Below, one piece after another: positions 18,435 to 28,358 of a stretch of 64,000 bases of DNA. Under the pieces are notes generated by a model that was not told the origin of the DNA, made no database searches, and was given only the letters and a program-made list of their open reading frames with translations. How positions within the stretch are numbered: the first letter of the stretch is position 1; each line of letters begins with the position of its first letter. The position numbers were made by a program, and so were the translations under genes. The DNA is from Limnobaculum eriocheiris (GTDB lineage Bacteria > Pseudomonadota > Gammaproteobacteria > Enterobacterales > Enterobacteriaceae): positions 1-64,000 of the forward strand of contig NZ_JAJNAG010000009.1 of NCBI RefSeq assembly GCF_021010575.1, written 5' to 3'.

Positions 18435-21400
18435 AATTCAGTTTCGTTGGCTGCCGGTCGTGACGTCAACCTGACCACGGCAGAAAGCCGTGAGTATCAA
18501 GAGACCCACGGTAAACGCAAACAGGAAATAACCGAATCTGTTAGCCAGCAGGGCACCGAGATTGTCGGCGGTAAACATGTTCAGATTATTGCGGGTCAGG
18601 ATATTAATGCTCAGGCTGCATCGGTGACGGCAAAAGAAGACGTTTATGCCAATGCCGGCCGGGATATCAATATCACTACGGCAACAGAAAGTGATTATCG
18701 TTTCTTTGAGGAAACCAAAAAGAAATCCGGTTTCATGTCGAAAACTGTTACCCATAAAGTGGAGCAGGATTACGCGACCAGTGAAAAAGGTTCGTTGTTT
18801 AGCGGTGATAATGTGACCTTATCTGCCGGCCATGACCTGAATATTACCGGTTCATCGGTTATTGGTGATGGTGACCTGAAATTAAAAGCCGGTAATAACG
18901 TCAATATTCTGGCGGCGGTGGAAGAGCAATCCACTTACCGACTGAATGAAAAGAAAAAGAGCGGTGTATTTAGCGGTGGTGGCCTGGGCTTTACCATTGG
19001 CACAACCAGCTCGCGCCATCAGATTGATGATGCCAGCACCACCCAAAGCCAGAGCGCCAGCATGATTGGTTCCACCGGCGGAAGCGTGAGTATTTTTGCC
19101 GGTGAGCAGGCTCATATTGGTGGTTCCGATGTGATCGCCTCAAAAGACATCAATATTATTGCCGATAACGTGCTGATCGATCCGGGGCATGATCTGCGTC
19201 AGCGTGATGAACGCTATGAGCAGAAAACTCAGGGGCTTAATCTGGCACTTTCCGGGGTGGTCGGTGGAGCGATTAACTCAGGCTTTACTGCCGCTCAGCA
19301 GGCCAAAGATGAAAGTGATGACCGTCTGGCGGCGCTCAATGGTGTGAAGTCAGCGCTGTATGGTGTGCAGGCTGCACAGGGCGCAGTGCTGGACAGCCTA
19401 AAAGATGTTAAAGATAAATCTAATGATTTGGTGGGTATCAGCGCCTCTATTGGCTTTCAGAAATCCTCTTCGCAACAACATCTGGATCAAAATACGGTTA
19501 CAGGCTCGGTGCTGAATGCGGGTAATGACCTGAATATTATCGCCTATGGTAAAGGCGATGGTGCTACCAGTGGCGATATTGTGATTGGCGGTAGCCAGCT
19601 TAAAGCCGGTGGAGACACTACGCTAAGCGCAGAACGCGATATCTTGCTGACGGGAGCGGCAAATACCCAGAAAACTACCGGAAAAAACAGCAGCAGCGGT
19701 GGTGCCATTGGCGTTAGCGCGGGTGTCGGTACTGAAGGCAAGATGGGGGTTAGCATATTTGCTAATGCCAATAAGGGTAGCGGTCATGACAAAGGGAATG
19801 GCACCCAGTGGGCAGAAACCACCATTGATACCGGTAATCAACTGACTATCAACAGCCAGCGTGATACGGCGCTGACTGGCGCTCTGGTTAGCGGTGAACA
19901 GGTTACCATGAATGTGGGGCGTGACCTGTGGCTGCAAAGCCAGCAGGACAGCGATAATTACGATGCGAAGCAGCAGAACGTCAGCGGGGGAGTTAGCATC
20001 CCGCTTTGGGGTTCTAACGCAGGCGGTAATTTCAGCTATAGCCGCGATAAGATGCACAGCACTTATGATAGCGTTCAGGAACAGACCGGGATTTATGCAG
20101 GTCTTGGTGGTTTTGATATTACGGTAGGTAATCACACTCAGCTTGATGGTGCGGTTATCAGCAGTACTGCCAGTGCGGATAAAAACCAGCTTGATACCGG
20201 TACTCTGGGCTTCAGCAATATTGAGAATAAAGCCGAGTTTAAGACGCAACGTCAGGGTGTAGGGATTAGTGCCGGTGGTGACGGTGGCGGTAAATTTATC
20301 GGCAACGTTGCAGGCGGTATGATTGCTGTTGGTGGTAATGACGGTAGTGCATCTGGCACGACACAGGCGGCGATATCGGAAGGGACTATTGTTATCAGGG
20401 ATAAGGCGAATCAGCAGCAAGATATTGCTGACCTGAGCCGTGATGTTGAGAATGCCAACGGCAGTATCAGTCCTATCTTTGATAAAGAGAAAGAGCAGAA
20501 CCGGTTAAAAGAGATCCAACTGATAGGTGAGATAGGCGGTCAGATGATCGATATCGTTGCTACTCAGGGTGCGATTTACGGTGAGAAAGCGAAGAAAGAC
20601 CCGGCAGCGTTAGCGCAAGCGGAGGCTGAGTTGCAAGCCGGGGGGCTGGAAATCACTCAGAAGGCCATAGAAGATCGGGCCTATGAGAACGGGTTACGCA
20701 CATTTGGTACCGGTGGTGATGTTCAGCGGGCGACACAGGCGGCAGTGGCTGCATTGCAGGGGCTGGCTGGAGGCGATATGTCACAGGCGCTGGCGGGGGC
20801 TTCAGCTCCTTATGTGGCGAATGTGATTAAAAATCTGACCAAAGATAATGATGCAGCAAATATCATGGCCCATGCGGTATTGGGCGCGGTGGTGGCGAAT
20901 ACCAATGGTAACTCAGCATTAGCTGGCGCGGCAGGTGCGGCAATGGGAGAGTACATTGCCAAACAGCTTTACCCAAATACCGAACGTGATATGTTGACGG
21001 AAGAACAAAGACAAACGGTGAGTTTGTTAAGCACCGTGGCGGCGGGGTTGGCAGGAGGGATCACCGGGGATAGTACTGCTAATGCGTTTGCTGGGGCGCA
21101 GGCTGGGAAGAATGCGACTGAGAATAATGCGCTGGGTAACAAATGTGGTCCGGTGTACTGTAAAGACGGCATAGGTGTTATGGATGGCGGTGGTAGCGTT
21201 ATCGGGAACAGTGGCGGCGGCGGTGGTGCTGTTGGTCTCGGGGCGATTATTGCATCGATATTTGGGGATGATGAGCCGCCGGTGCCAAATGTAGCGAGAA
21301 ATCTGACGGATGCTGAAAAAGCTGATATGGGTGGAACGGGTTCTGGGACTCCGGGAGGATGGGGGCCGCAGGATGAAGAGAATGCGCGTAACCGGGAACA

Positions 21401-21767
21401 GCAACAAAGCCGCTTTGATGAACTGTCAAAAATTTATGATAAGAACTCACCTTCTCAAGAGTTAACGATAGATGGTCAGACTATCAGGCAAGGAAGTGGC
21501 GGAAATCGTTATACAACGAGAGTTTTTGAGAGCCAAAATTTAACTGATAATCAGATATATAATTATGCTGAACAATTAGCTGGCCAACCTTTAACAAAAG
21601 TAAAAGATGGTATTTATACAACTCGGCTACAGGATGGAACTAATATTACATTAAGAAATATATCTTCTTCTAACACCGGCGCTCGCTGGACTGTCGATAT
21701 AAAAGGAAATCCACAAATGACTCAGCTTGAAAACGGACTCAGAAATATAGAAATAAAGTTTAGGTAA
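18435..21767 (+). pseudogene. cdiA: 5'-truncated second cdiA with toxin module CT3
   Basis: The frame opens after a stop at 18432; the first usable start is TTG at 18447. The first codons align with residues ~13 onward of the CdiA part at the window start ([18 protein letters not shown]), so everything N-terminal, including the secretion signal and TPS domain, is missing. It then runs through FHA repeats and the pretoxin domain in parallel with the first cdiA but clearly diverged. The motif is TENN (nt ~21118-21129) instead of VENN. CT3 follows: a glycine-rich linker, then a C-terminal domain with YAEQLAGQPL, DGTNITLRNISSS and ARWTVDI that I have seen in other polymorphic toxins but cannot name. 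As it stands it cannot be secreted. It is best seen as a silent donor that could replace the CT of the intact cdiA by homologous recombination. Confidence 0.8.
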
Positions 21768-21774
21768 TAGACCA

Positions 21775-22125
21775 ATGTTAAGTGACCAGGAATATTATCG
21801 AATAAGAACTTACTCGGAAACAGGCTCTTTCTATCTGATGTGGGGACAATGTGTCCCCGAAGGGTATGATATGGATCAGTTTTCATATGATGAAAATAGA
21901 CGAATATTTTTTGAGGTATTAGAAAGGTTAATAAAAGAAAATCATTTGAAATTACATAAGAAAGGAGAGCTTCTTAATAATTCACTAGATGAACAACTAA
22001 CGAATTTTCATAGAGAGTTCCCTAAAACAAAAGACGAGATGCAGGAAGGGCTTTGGTTTTATTTTGACGAATGTCCTGCGGAGCCTGTTTGGGTACTTGA
22101 AGATGGCTCTCTTGAGTGGGCTTAG
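21775..22125 (+). CDS. cdiI: Probable immunity protein for CT3 (116 aa)
   Basis: The gene starts 7 bases after the CT3 stop and is followed directly by a terminator, so it is the immunity partner by position. The small acidic, soluble protein ends in WFYFDECPAEPVWVLEDGSLEWA-like sequence (aromatic residues around DECP and a final D-G-S-x-x-W). This resembles DUF596-type proteins found beside hemagglutinin toxins, a recollection I cannot verify here. It has no signal peptide or membrane segment, consistent with a cytoplasmic toxin target. Confidence 0.7.
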   Translation: MLSDQEYYRIRTYSETGSFYLMWGQCVPEGYDMDQFSYDENRRIFFEVLERLIKENHLKLHKKGELLNNSLDEQLTNFHREFPKTKDEMQEGLWFYFDECPAEPVWVLEDGSLEWA

Positions 22126-22126
22126 G

Positions 22127-22166
22127 ACAGAAAAGATCCCGATCATCGTATCGGGATCTTCTGTTT
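22127..22166. terminator. Bidirectional Rho-independent terminator
   Basis: The hairpin has arms around AGATCCCGAT and ATCGGGATCT extended by ACAGAA/TTCTGT, followed by TTTT. It separates the CDI region from the convergent symE-like gene. Confidence 0.8.
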
Positions 22167-22172
22167 TAACCG

Positions 22173-22397
22173 TCAAATATTAACATCGACCTCAATCACC
22201 ATCCGCCCCCGCTCAGAGGTCACAGTCACCGGCTGCCCGGTGGTAAACCCCAACTCTTCCAGCCAGTTACCGCTGATTTTAATCTGTGGGCTGGGCCGGG
22301 TTTTACCGCCGTTGGGGGCATATCCCACGGTGTAATGACGGGGTTGTGGTTGTTTTGCTTTAACGGCCTGTTGTGACTTACAATCGCGATTAGCCAT
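22173..22397 (-). CDS. symE: SymE-family toxin (74 aa)
   Basis: The short basic protein contains the SymE signature: YTVGYAPN, then PQIKISGNWLEELGFTTGQPVTV and a short beta-strand tail, i.e. an AbrB/SpoVT-like swapped-hairpin fold. In E. coli, SymE is an SOS-induced protein (reported as an RNA endonuclease, later linked to nucleoid condensation) repressed by antisense RNA SymR. The region just upstream (22398-22554) has no ORF and could encode an antisense RNA, but no promoter is obvious. SymE-like genes often lie beside Rhs/CDI loci, as here. Confidence 0.83.
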   Translation of the reverse strand: MANRDCKSQQAVKAKQPQPRHYTVGYAPNGGKTRPSPQIKISGNWLEELGFTTGQPVTVTSERGRMVIEVDVNI

Positions 22398-22554
22398 GAG
22401 TAACGACCTCTTATCTGTCCAGTTGCTTGTGGCTAGCAGGCTGGGGGTGGTGAGACACCTTCAGTCTGCGTTAGTGTTAACTCTCTTCTTTCGTTGTCGG
22501 TGGTGTCACTCGTGCCATGGCACTGGCAACCTGATTTCTGATAATTATCGCATC

Positions 22555-23565
22555 TTAACCGCCAAAATGGCTGATATTCTCTAGAATATAATCCGGGCCA
22601 ATGATTTCAGACATATCCTCGTCATCTGCTTCCCCATACACCAATTCATCACTGACTCTTTCAATCTGAGTACCTTGTTCATATTCTCCCCGCCCACAAA
22701 AACAATCTCCTTCCTCACAATAATAATGTATCAGTTGGCAATCAAAGCGCTTGCTTAAGGCTTCCATGACTGCCTCATTTGGCGGGCCCCAGGGACTGTC
22801 GAAATCCACGGTAATGTTGCTTGTGTTATGGCGGTTATAATACAAGTTATAAGCTTTCGGGGATTTGATACCATATAAATCAAGGTACAAACCATAACTA
22901 CTGCTCCTGGGCTGAAAATTACGCCACCGCTCATGGTCCGGTTCATCATCTGACAGAGGATGCCATAGTCCACCGCTGAATCCATTGAGTTCATAGGCTA
23001 AATAGGTTGGTATCAGTTCCCGCATATCCATTGGAAATGCCTGAACAGGTAGTGCATCGGTTCCCATATCATTCCAGAATTCTGCAAATGATATCGGTTT
23101 ATCAGAGGCTAAAGTGCCAAACCAGTCAGCGTACTTTTTATGAAACAGCGTATTAACAGTTTCTTGTTGTGCATCGGTCAGATTCTCCCAGCGTATATCC
23201 TTCAGGCCACTTTGTTGCCAATAGCGTTCAATCACCTGACAATAATGCTTATCCAGTATCGGGTTACATTTTAGTAATTTTAACCAACGGGTAAACGCAA
23301 GATTCTCGGGACTAAATACGCCAGTGGTTCCTGGTGATACTAATTGCGGCAGTGGCGGAAAATGCCACTGCACTGGTTGAGTTTCATGCTCCAGGAGGGT
23401 TGGTACCCGTATTCCGGCACAGCCAGCAACCAGGAGCTTAATACTTTGATAAATGGCTCGTTGATAGGCCAGTAATGGGGATTTACCTATTAACCAGTCT
23501 TCCAGCGCATTAAGTTGAGGTGATTCACCTGTGATATCCAGATGGTTGGCACATAAATTTGGCAT
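22555..23565 (-). CDS. DUF1281/YubB-like (Api92-like) protein (336 aa)
   Basis: The start MPNLCANHLDITG and the C-terminal segment ITVDFDSPWGPPNEAVMEAL are typical of the DUF1281 / YubB ferredoxin-like family, found on plasmids and islands and of unknown role. It is longer than usual (336 aa) because of a central segment of about 150 residues. AGAGGAAAATATC precedes the ATG, giving a good ribosome-binding site. The acidic tail contains CEEGDCFCGRGEY, a cysteine cluster. The family marks mobile DNA; no enzymatic motif is visible. Confidence 0.75.
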   Translation of the reverse strand: MPNLCANHLDITGESPQLNALEDWLIGKSPLLAYQRAIYQSIKLLVAGCAGIRVPTLLEHETQPVQWHFPPLPQLVSPGTTGVFSPENLAFTRWLKLLKCNPILDKHYCQVIERYWQQSGLKDIRWENLTDAQQETVNTLFHKKYADWFGTLASDKPISFAEFWNDMGTDALPVQAFPMDMRELIPTYLAYELNGFSGGLWHPLSDDEPDHERWRNFQPRSSSYGLYLDLYGIKSPKAYNLYYNRHNTSNITVDFDSPWGPPNEAVMEALSKRFDCQLIHYYCEEGDCFCGRGEYEQGTQIERVSDELVYGEADDEDMSEIIGPDYILENISHFGG

Positions 23566-23587
23566 GATATTTTCCTCTTTTGAACAT

Positions 23588-23624
23588 AAAAAAAGAGGGT
23601 ATAACCCATGAGGGCTGTACCCTC
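23588..23624 (-). terminator. Terminator downstream of the DUF2787 gene
   Basis: On the minus strand a hairpin with arms GAGGGTA/TACCCTC (23595-23601 with 23618-23624) is followed by a run of T (complement of the A run at 23588-23594). It lies between the two minus-strand genes, so they are probably separate transcripts. Confidence 0.65.
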
Positions 23625-23658
23625 ACGGAAAGGAGCTATAAAGTGAAAATAGAGCTAA

Positions 23659-24102
23659 TTATTTCTCTTCAATACTGAGGTGTTGTTGATAAACACCATA
23701 AGAATAATAACGACAAAAATTGCGTTGCCATAAGCTAAATAGCCCAGAATATGTGGTGATTGATTCTGGTGATAAATCTGCCTGATGACCAGTCCCCATA
23801 CTGAAATCAAAATCGACAAAGGGTTCTAATTTAGGGGTGTTTGATAAACCTGAATAGTAAAACTCCGTGATATAGCAAATTGACCAGTTATTGTCAGGTT
23901 GTTTTTCCAGTCGAATTTCTACAGGGCGGTACCCATTCAATTCTGCTTTATGGCTTTGATAATTAAGTGTGAGACTAAAAACGTCAGAATGATGCTTTAT
24001 TACCTGAGTGAGTATGCTGCTAAAAGGTTTAAAGAGCGGTAGATCACAAGTGATTCGGATATTTCCTGATTGCTTTTTTAGTCGAGCCGAAGAATAATTC
24101 AT
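23659..24102 (-). CDS. DUF2787-family protein (147 aa)
   Basis: The protein matches the DUF2787 pattern: an internal YITEFYYSG, a DFDFSMGTG motif and a C-terminal LFSLWQRNFCRYYSYGVYQ. Members are hypothetical proteins of integrative elements and plasmids, frequently near P4-type integrases, as here. No signal peptide or membrane helix is seen. Function unknown. Confidence 0.72.
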   Translation of the reverse strand: MNYSSARLKKQSGNIRITCDLPLFKPFSSILTQVIKHHSDVFSLTLNYQSHKAELNGYRPVEIRLEKQPDNNWSICYITEFYYSGLSNTPKLEPFVDFDFSMGTGHQADLSPESITTYSGLFSLWQRNFCRYYSYGVYQQHLSIEEK

Positions 24103-24196
24103 AAATAATTCTCATTCGCATTATTAATTATATATAAACAAAAAAAAGGCAGCACAAGCCACCTCTCTCTTCATATTTCTATTCTAATTAGACAGA

Positions 24197-25411
24197 TTAA
24201 GCCCGTCTCTTAAACGTTCCATGAACTACATTACCCCCTCTCTCTAAATCATCCATGTAATCCGCGTACCACTGAAGCATATCTCTACGCCCATCCAGAT
24301 ATTGAGCATGATTATAGGTACCACGGGTATTATTCTTATCAACGTGGGCGAGCTGTATCTCAATCCAATCAGAGTTATATCCCTGTTCGTTAAGTATCGT
24401 GCTCATTGTGTGTCTAAAACCATGTCCTGTCGTTTGTCCCTTATATCCTAAAAGCTCGATAACCTGATTCACACTCTCTTTACTAATAGGTTTACTATGA
24501 TCATTTCTACCAATAAAGACTAAGGGATAGCGACCAGTAATCGGTTGTAACTGGTTAAGTATATCAATAGCCTGTTGAGATAACGGGACAATATGAGGTC
24601 GACGCTTCTTCATTATTTCAACCTGAACATGCCAAACACTATTTTCAAAATCAATATCTTCCCATCGCGCAAAACGCATCTCTTGTGTTCTGACGGCTGT
24701 TAGTATTAGGAATTTAGTGGCTAACTTAGTAATTACGCTACCAGTATAACCAGATAGATCACGAAGAAAGTGTGGTAATTCATCAGCCTTTAAGAATGGA
24801 AAATGATTCTTTTGATGTGGGGTTAATGCACTAGCAAGGTCTGGCGCAGGATTATATTCAGCTCGACCGGTAACAATCGCATAGCGAAACACTTCTCCAC
24901 AACGCTGACGAACCTTGCGTAATTTCTCCAATGCACCGCGTTTCTCCATCCGTCTTAATGCCTCTAACAGTTCCATCGGCTTAATTTCAGTAATTGGACG
25001 TTTTCCAATGAACGGGAATATATCGCTTTCAAATGTACTGATAATTTCATCACGATAACGGATAGACCAGCGATCTGCTTTCGATGTATGCCATTCCCTA
25101 GCAATAGCTTCAAAGGTATTTTCTGTTAGTTGCTTTTGAGCTAACTTTTCTGCCTTTTTTACTTCACCAGGATCATTTCCGGCAGCAAGTATTTTCTTAG
25201 CGGCCTCTCTCTTCTCTCGAGCATTAGCTAGAGAAATATCAGGATAAACTCCGAAAGATAGGCGTTTTTCTTTACCCGCAAAACGATACTTCATTCGCCA
25301 ATAACGAGAACCATTAACTGAGACTTCTAAATATAATCCTCCACCATCGGAGAGCTTATATGACTTATCTTTAGGCTTTGCCGTATCTACTTGTCTGGCT
25401 GTTAGCTTCAT
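24197..25411 (-). CDS. P4-type island integrase, tyrosine recombinase (404 aa)
   Basis: It carries the N-terminal DUF4102 arm-binding domain typical of P4 integrases (KLSDGGGLYLEV, then RLSFGVYPDISLANAR). Next come a core-binding domain and a catalytic domain with Arg in AVRTQEMRFARWEDID, H-x-x-R in HGFRHTMST, His in LAHVDKNN and Tyr in TRGTYNHAQY. The start was set at M-K-L-T-A-R-Q (25411): the bases encoding a longer N-terminus are themselves the TTGGAGGTG Shine-Dalgarno. It lies about 160 bp from the 3' end of selC and reads away from it, as in many selC islands. It would excise the accessory DNA to its left, probably including the CDI array. Confidence 0.92.
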   Translation of the reverse strand: MKLTARQVDTAKPKDKSYKLSDGGGLYLEVSVNGSRYWRMKYRFAGKEKRLSFGVYPDISLANAREKREAAKKILAAGNDPGEVKKAEKLAQKQLTENTFEAIAREWHTSKADRWSIRYRDEIISTFESDIFPFIGKRPITEIKPMELLEALRRMEKRGALEKLRKVRQRCGEVFRYAIVTGRAEYNPAPDLASALTPHQKNHFPFLKADELPHFLRDLSGYTGSVITKLATKFLILTAVRTQEMRFARWEDIDFENSVWHVQVEIMKKRRPHIVPLSQQAIDILNQLQPITGRYPLVFIGRNDHSKPISKESVNQVIELLGYKGQTTGHGFRHTMSTILNEQGYNSDWIEIQLAHVDKNNTRGTYNHAQYLDGRRDMLQWYADYMDDLERGGNVVHGTFKRRA

Positions 25412-25573
25412 TGGGGGCACCTCCAAAAATGGGCAATTATATGCCCCCTATTATGCCCCCACGATCATCTTGATTCCAGTTGATGTGTATTGACAAATAG
25501 AGAGCATAACCATGAGTTTATTCAGGCTTTACAAGGATATCATTGAAGTCGATTGACATCAGAAGAACTGAAT

Positions 25574-25668
25574 TGGCGGAAAGTCACAGGAGTCGAACCT
25601 GCCAGGGACCGCTGGCGGCCCCATCTGGATTTGAAGTCCAGCCGCCCCACCGGGGACGATGACCTTCC
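25574..25668 (-). tRNA. selC: tRNA-Sec (UCA anticodon)
   Basis: The minus strand reads as a 95-nt selC-type tRNA, the same length as E. coli selC. It has an 8-bp acceptor stem (GGAAGGTC pairing with GACTTTCC), a long extra arm (GGGGCCGCCAGCGGTCCC region), the anticodon loop CTTCAAA with TCA, the T-loop TTCGACTC and an encoded CCA end. It inserts selenocysteine at UGA. SelA and SelB, which charge and deliver it, and its client FdoG are in the same window. Its 3' end is the integration site of the neighbouring island. Confidence 0.97.
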
Positions 25669-25799
25669 GTTTTAGAAACAACAGAAGTGCTGTAACAGAT
25701 GAGCCCGTCGATTATACCGTTAAACGAATGGGATGGAACTGCTAATTTCCCCCCATCTCGCGGTTTTTGCTCCTGCTCACAACCACCACCGGCTCGCAA

Positions 25800-26978
25800 T
25801 CAGTACACCAGCTCGCCGAACTTATCCCGATACTCTTTTGGCGTGATGCCGTACTCTTTCTTAAATACCGAATAGAAATACTGTAACGACGGATAACCGC
25901 ACATCTGGGAAATCTCATTAATCGACAGAGTGCTGGCAGCCAGAAACTCACTGGCCCGATTCAACTTCTCCTGATGGATCAGGCCATGAATGGTGTTACC
26001 GGTTTCATCACGAAAACGCTTTTCAAGATTGGAACGGGAAATGCCTACCGCATCCAACACCTGCTCCACTTTAATGCCCTTACAGGCATGATAGCGGATA
26101 AAATGCATCGCCTGAATCACCGCAGGATCATGCAGAGAACGGTAGTCCGTTGAGCGACGCTCCACCACCTTCACCGGCGGAACCAAAATGCGCTGAACCG
26201 GAAAATCACCCTGCTTTAGCAGCTTATGCAACAGCTTGGCCGCCTGATAGCCCATCTGGCGCGAACCTTGAGCCACAGAAGAGAGCGCCACCCGCGACAA
26301 ATAACGGGTCAGTTCTTCATTATCAATGCCGATAACGCACATTTTCTCCGGCACGGCGATATCCAGATGTTCGCACACCTGTAGCAAATGGCGAGCACGG
26401 GCATCGGTAACCGCAATAATCCCCGTATGGGCCGGCAGATTTTGTAGCCAGTCCGCCAGACGGTTTTGGGCATGTTTCCAGTTCTCCGGTGCGGTTTCCA
26501 TTCCCTGATAAACGGAGTAACGGTAATTCCCTTCGGTAACCAGTTGGCGGAAAGCATGCTCCCGTTCCGTTGCCCAGCGATGAGAGATATGGTGTGGCAG
26601 CCCGTAAAAGGCAAAGTGGTTCAGCCCCTTCTCCTTTAAGTGCATAAAGGCGGTGCTCACCAGTGCGTGGTTGTCAGTGGCAATATAATGAACCGGAGGG
26701 TAATCCTCCGGTCGGTGATAAGAGCCGCCAACCCCTACCACCGGTATACTCGCCTGATTTAGCGCCAGCTCTATTTCCGGGTCGTCAAAATCGGCAATCA
26801 CTCCATCGCCCAACCAGTCTTTAACACTGTCTATCCGACAGCGAAAATCCTCTTCGATAAAGATGTCCCAATCGCATTGAGAAGCCTGTAAGTACTCGCC
26901 AACACCTTCAATAATCTGCCGGTCATAAACCTTATTGGCATTAAACAACAGCGTAATACGGAAGCGTTTTTCAAACAT
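25800..26978 (-). CDS. xylR: XylR, xylose operon activator (392 aa)
   Basis: This AraC-family activator binds D-xylose through an N-terminal periplasmic-binding-protein-like domain (~1-280) and DNA through two C-terminal helix-turn-helix motifs (~285-390; AVGISRSNLEKRF and LSINEISQMCGYPSLQYFYSVFKK). The start was placed at M-F-E-K-R-F-R-I-T because this gives 392 residues, exactly the E. coli length. The ORF could begin 8 codons earlier. Gene order (xylR last after xylF-G-H) matches E. coli. It is intact although two genes of the transporter it should activate are broken. Confidence 0.95.
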   Translation of the reverse strand: MFEKRFRITLLFNANKVYDRQIIEGVGEYLQASQCDWDIFIEEDFRCRIDSVKDWLGDGVIADFDDPEIELALNQASIPVVGVGGSYHRPEDYPPVHYIATDNHALVSTAFMHLKEKGLNHFAFYGLPHHISHRWATEREHAFRQLVTEGNYRYSVYQGMETAPENWKHAQNRLADWLQNLPAHTGIIAVTDARARHLLQVCEHLDIAVPEKMCVIGIDNEELTRYLSRVALSSVAQGSRQMGYQAAKLLHKLLKQGDFPVQRILVPPVKVVERRSTDYRSLHDPAVIQAMHFIRYHACKGIKVEQVLDAVGISRSNLEKRFRDETGNTIHGLIHQEKLNRASEFLAASTLSINEISQMCGYPSLQYFYSVFKKEYGITPKEYRDKFGELVY

Positions 26979-27178
26979 GGCGTTCAATTTCCCGATCAAC
27001 ACACAAGATAAATCACCACTGCCGCTGGGTCGGCAACCCTCTGTTCAGGTTGAATTGAGTAACACAATCATCCATAACCTGTCAGGTCACACTGCGGAAA
27101 ATACAACGCTCCGCACACTTTTCAGCTAACCAATAAACACATAGCCGAAAATATGTACGGAGCCGCCAGATTAATCTA

Positions 27179-28358
27179 TCAGGCGCGTTTTTTGGTTGCA
27201 GAATCCATCCATACCGCCAACAGTAAAATGGCACCTTTAACGATGTACTGCCAGAAAGTTGGAACGTCCAGCATACTCATGCCGTTATCCAGTGAGGCCA
27301 TGATAAACGCCCCCATTACCGCACCGGCAACGCTACCCACACCACCCGCCAGACTGGTTCCACCAATAACGCAGGCGGCGATAGCGTCCAGCTCTGCAAT
27401 GTTACCGGCAGAAGGTGAACCCGCTCCTAAGCGAGAGCTGAGGATCAGACCGGCAATCGCTACCATCACCCCATTAATAGCAAACACCGCCAGCTTGGTA
27501 CGCGCCACGTTAATACCCGACAGGCGGGCCGCATCAATATTGCCACCGATAGCGTAGATACGACGGCCAAATGCAGTGCGGGTTGCCATAAAGATCCCCA
27601 CCATCATTAACGCAGCCAGTATCAGTACCGGGGTTGGCACACCGCGATAGTCATTCAGCAGGTAGATAGCGTACTGCGGTAATAGCCTGACGACCCACAT
27701 CGCTGCTTTTACCGGGCACCGGCAACCCCAGCGTTTCACGATGTGCCCGCTGACGCCATTGCCAGATAACAAACAGCACCATCACGCCAATACCAATACC
27801 AAAACCCAGACTATCCGGCAGATAGCTCTGCCCAATTTGCGACATGGCATTGCTGGTTGGTGAAACAGTGGTACCGTTAGTAATTCCCACCAAAATACCG
27901 CGGAAGGCTAACATTCCTGCCAGCGTCACGATAAACGACGGCACTTTACGATAGGCAACCCACCAGCCGTTCCATGCGCCTAATAACAGGCCCATCACCA
28001 GAGTAACGACAATCGTCAACGGCAGAGGCCAGCCATACCAAACGTCAAAAATCGCCGCCGCTCCGCCGAGCAGGCCCATCATCGACCCCACCGACAGATC
28101 GATTTCTGCCGAAATAATGACAAATACCATCCCCACCGCCAGAATGCCGGTAATCGCCGTCTGACGCAGCAGGTTAGAGATATTACGTGCGCTGATATAG
28201 GCACCGTCCGTCGCTACGCTGAAAAACAGAATAATCACCACAATAGCGGTCAGCATCACGAAAACCTGTAGGTTAACGCGCTTTGGCTGAACAGGGCCTG
28301 CTGCTTTTACGCCGGTGTTTCCTGTGATTGATAACGTTTCATTAGACATGTTGTTCAC
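27179..28358 (-). pseudogene. xylH: xylH, xylose ABC permease, frameshifted
   Basis: Two overlapping frames together cover the whole permease. The first 235-codon frame covers the N-terminal half (several hydrophobic helices) and ends abnormally after RQAITAV. The second frame resumes with [15 protein letters not shown] and continues to the normal C-terminus ([10 protein letters not shown]). Compared with the E. coli protein, about four residues (IVLG in E. coli) are missing at the junction near 27,680, fitting an 11-nt deletion. The product would lack its C-terminal membrane helices, so the xylose ABC importer should be inactive. The start overlaps xylG by 17 bases. Confidence 0.9.

Noticed and set aside
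24197-25411. P4-type integrase as the enzyme acting at the VENN cores
   Set aside because: It lies at selC with its own expected target. The unrelated recombinase inside the cassette, next to the core, is the better candidate.
25412-25426. Longer island integrase start (M-E-V-P-P before M-K-L-T)
   Set aside because: The TTG GAG GTG codons are the Shine-Dalgarno sequence of the ATG at 25411.
26979-27002. Eight-codon longer XylR
   Set aside because: The internal ATG gives exactly the 392-residue length and N-terminus of E. coli XylR.
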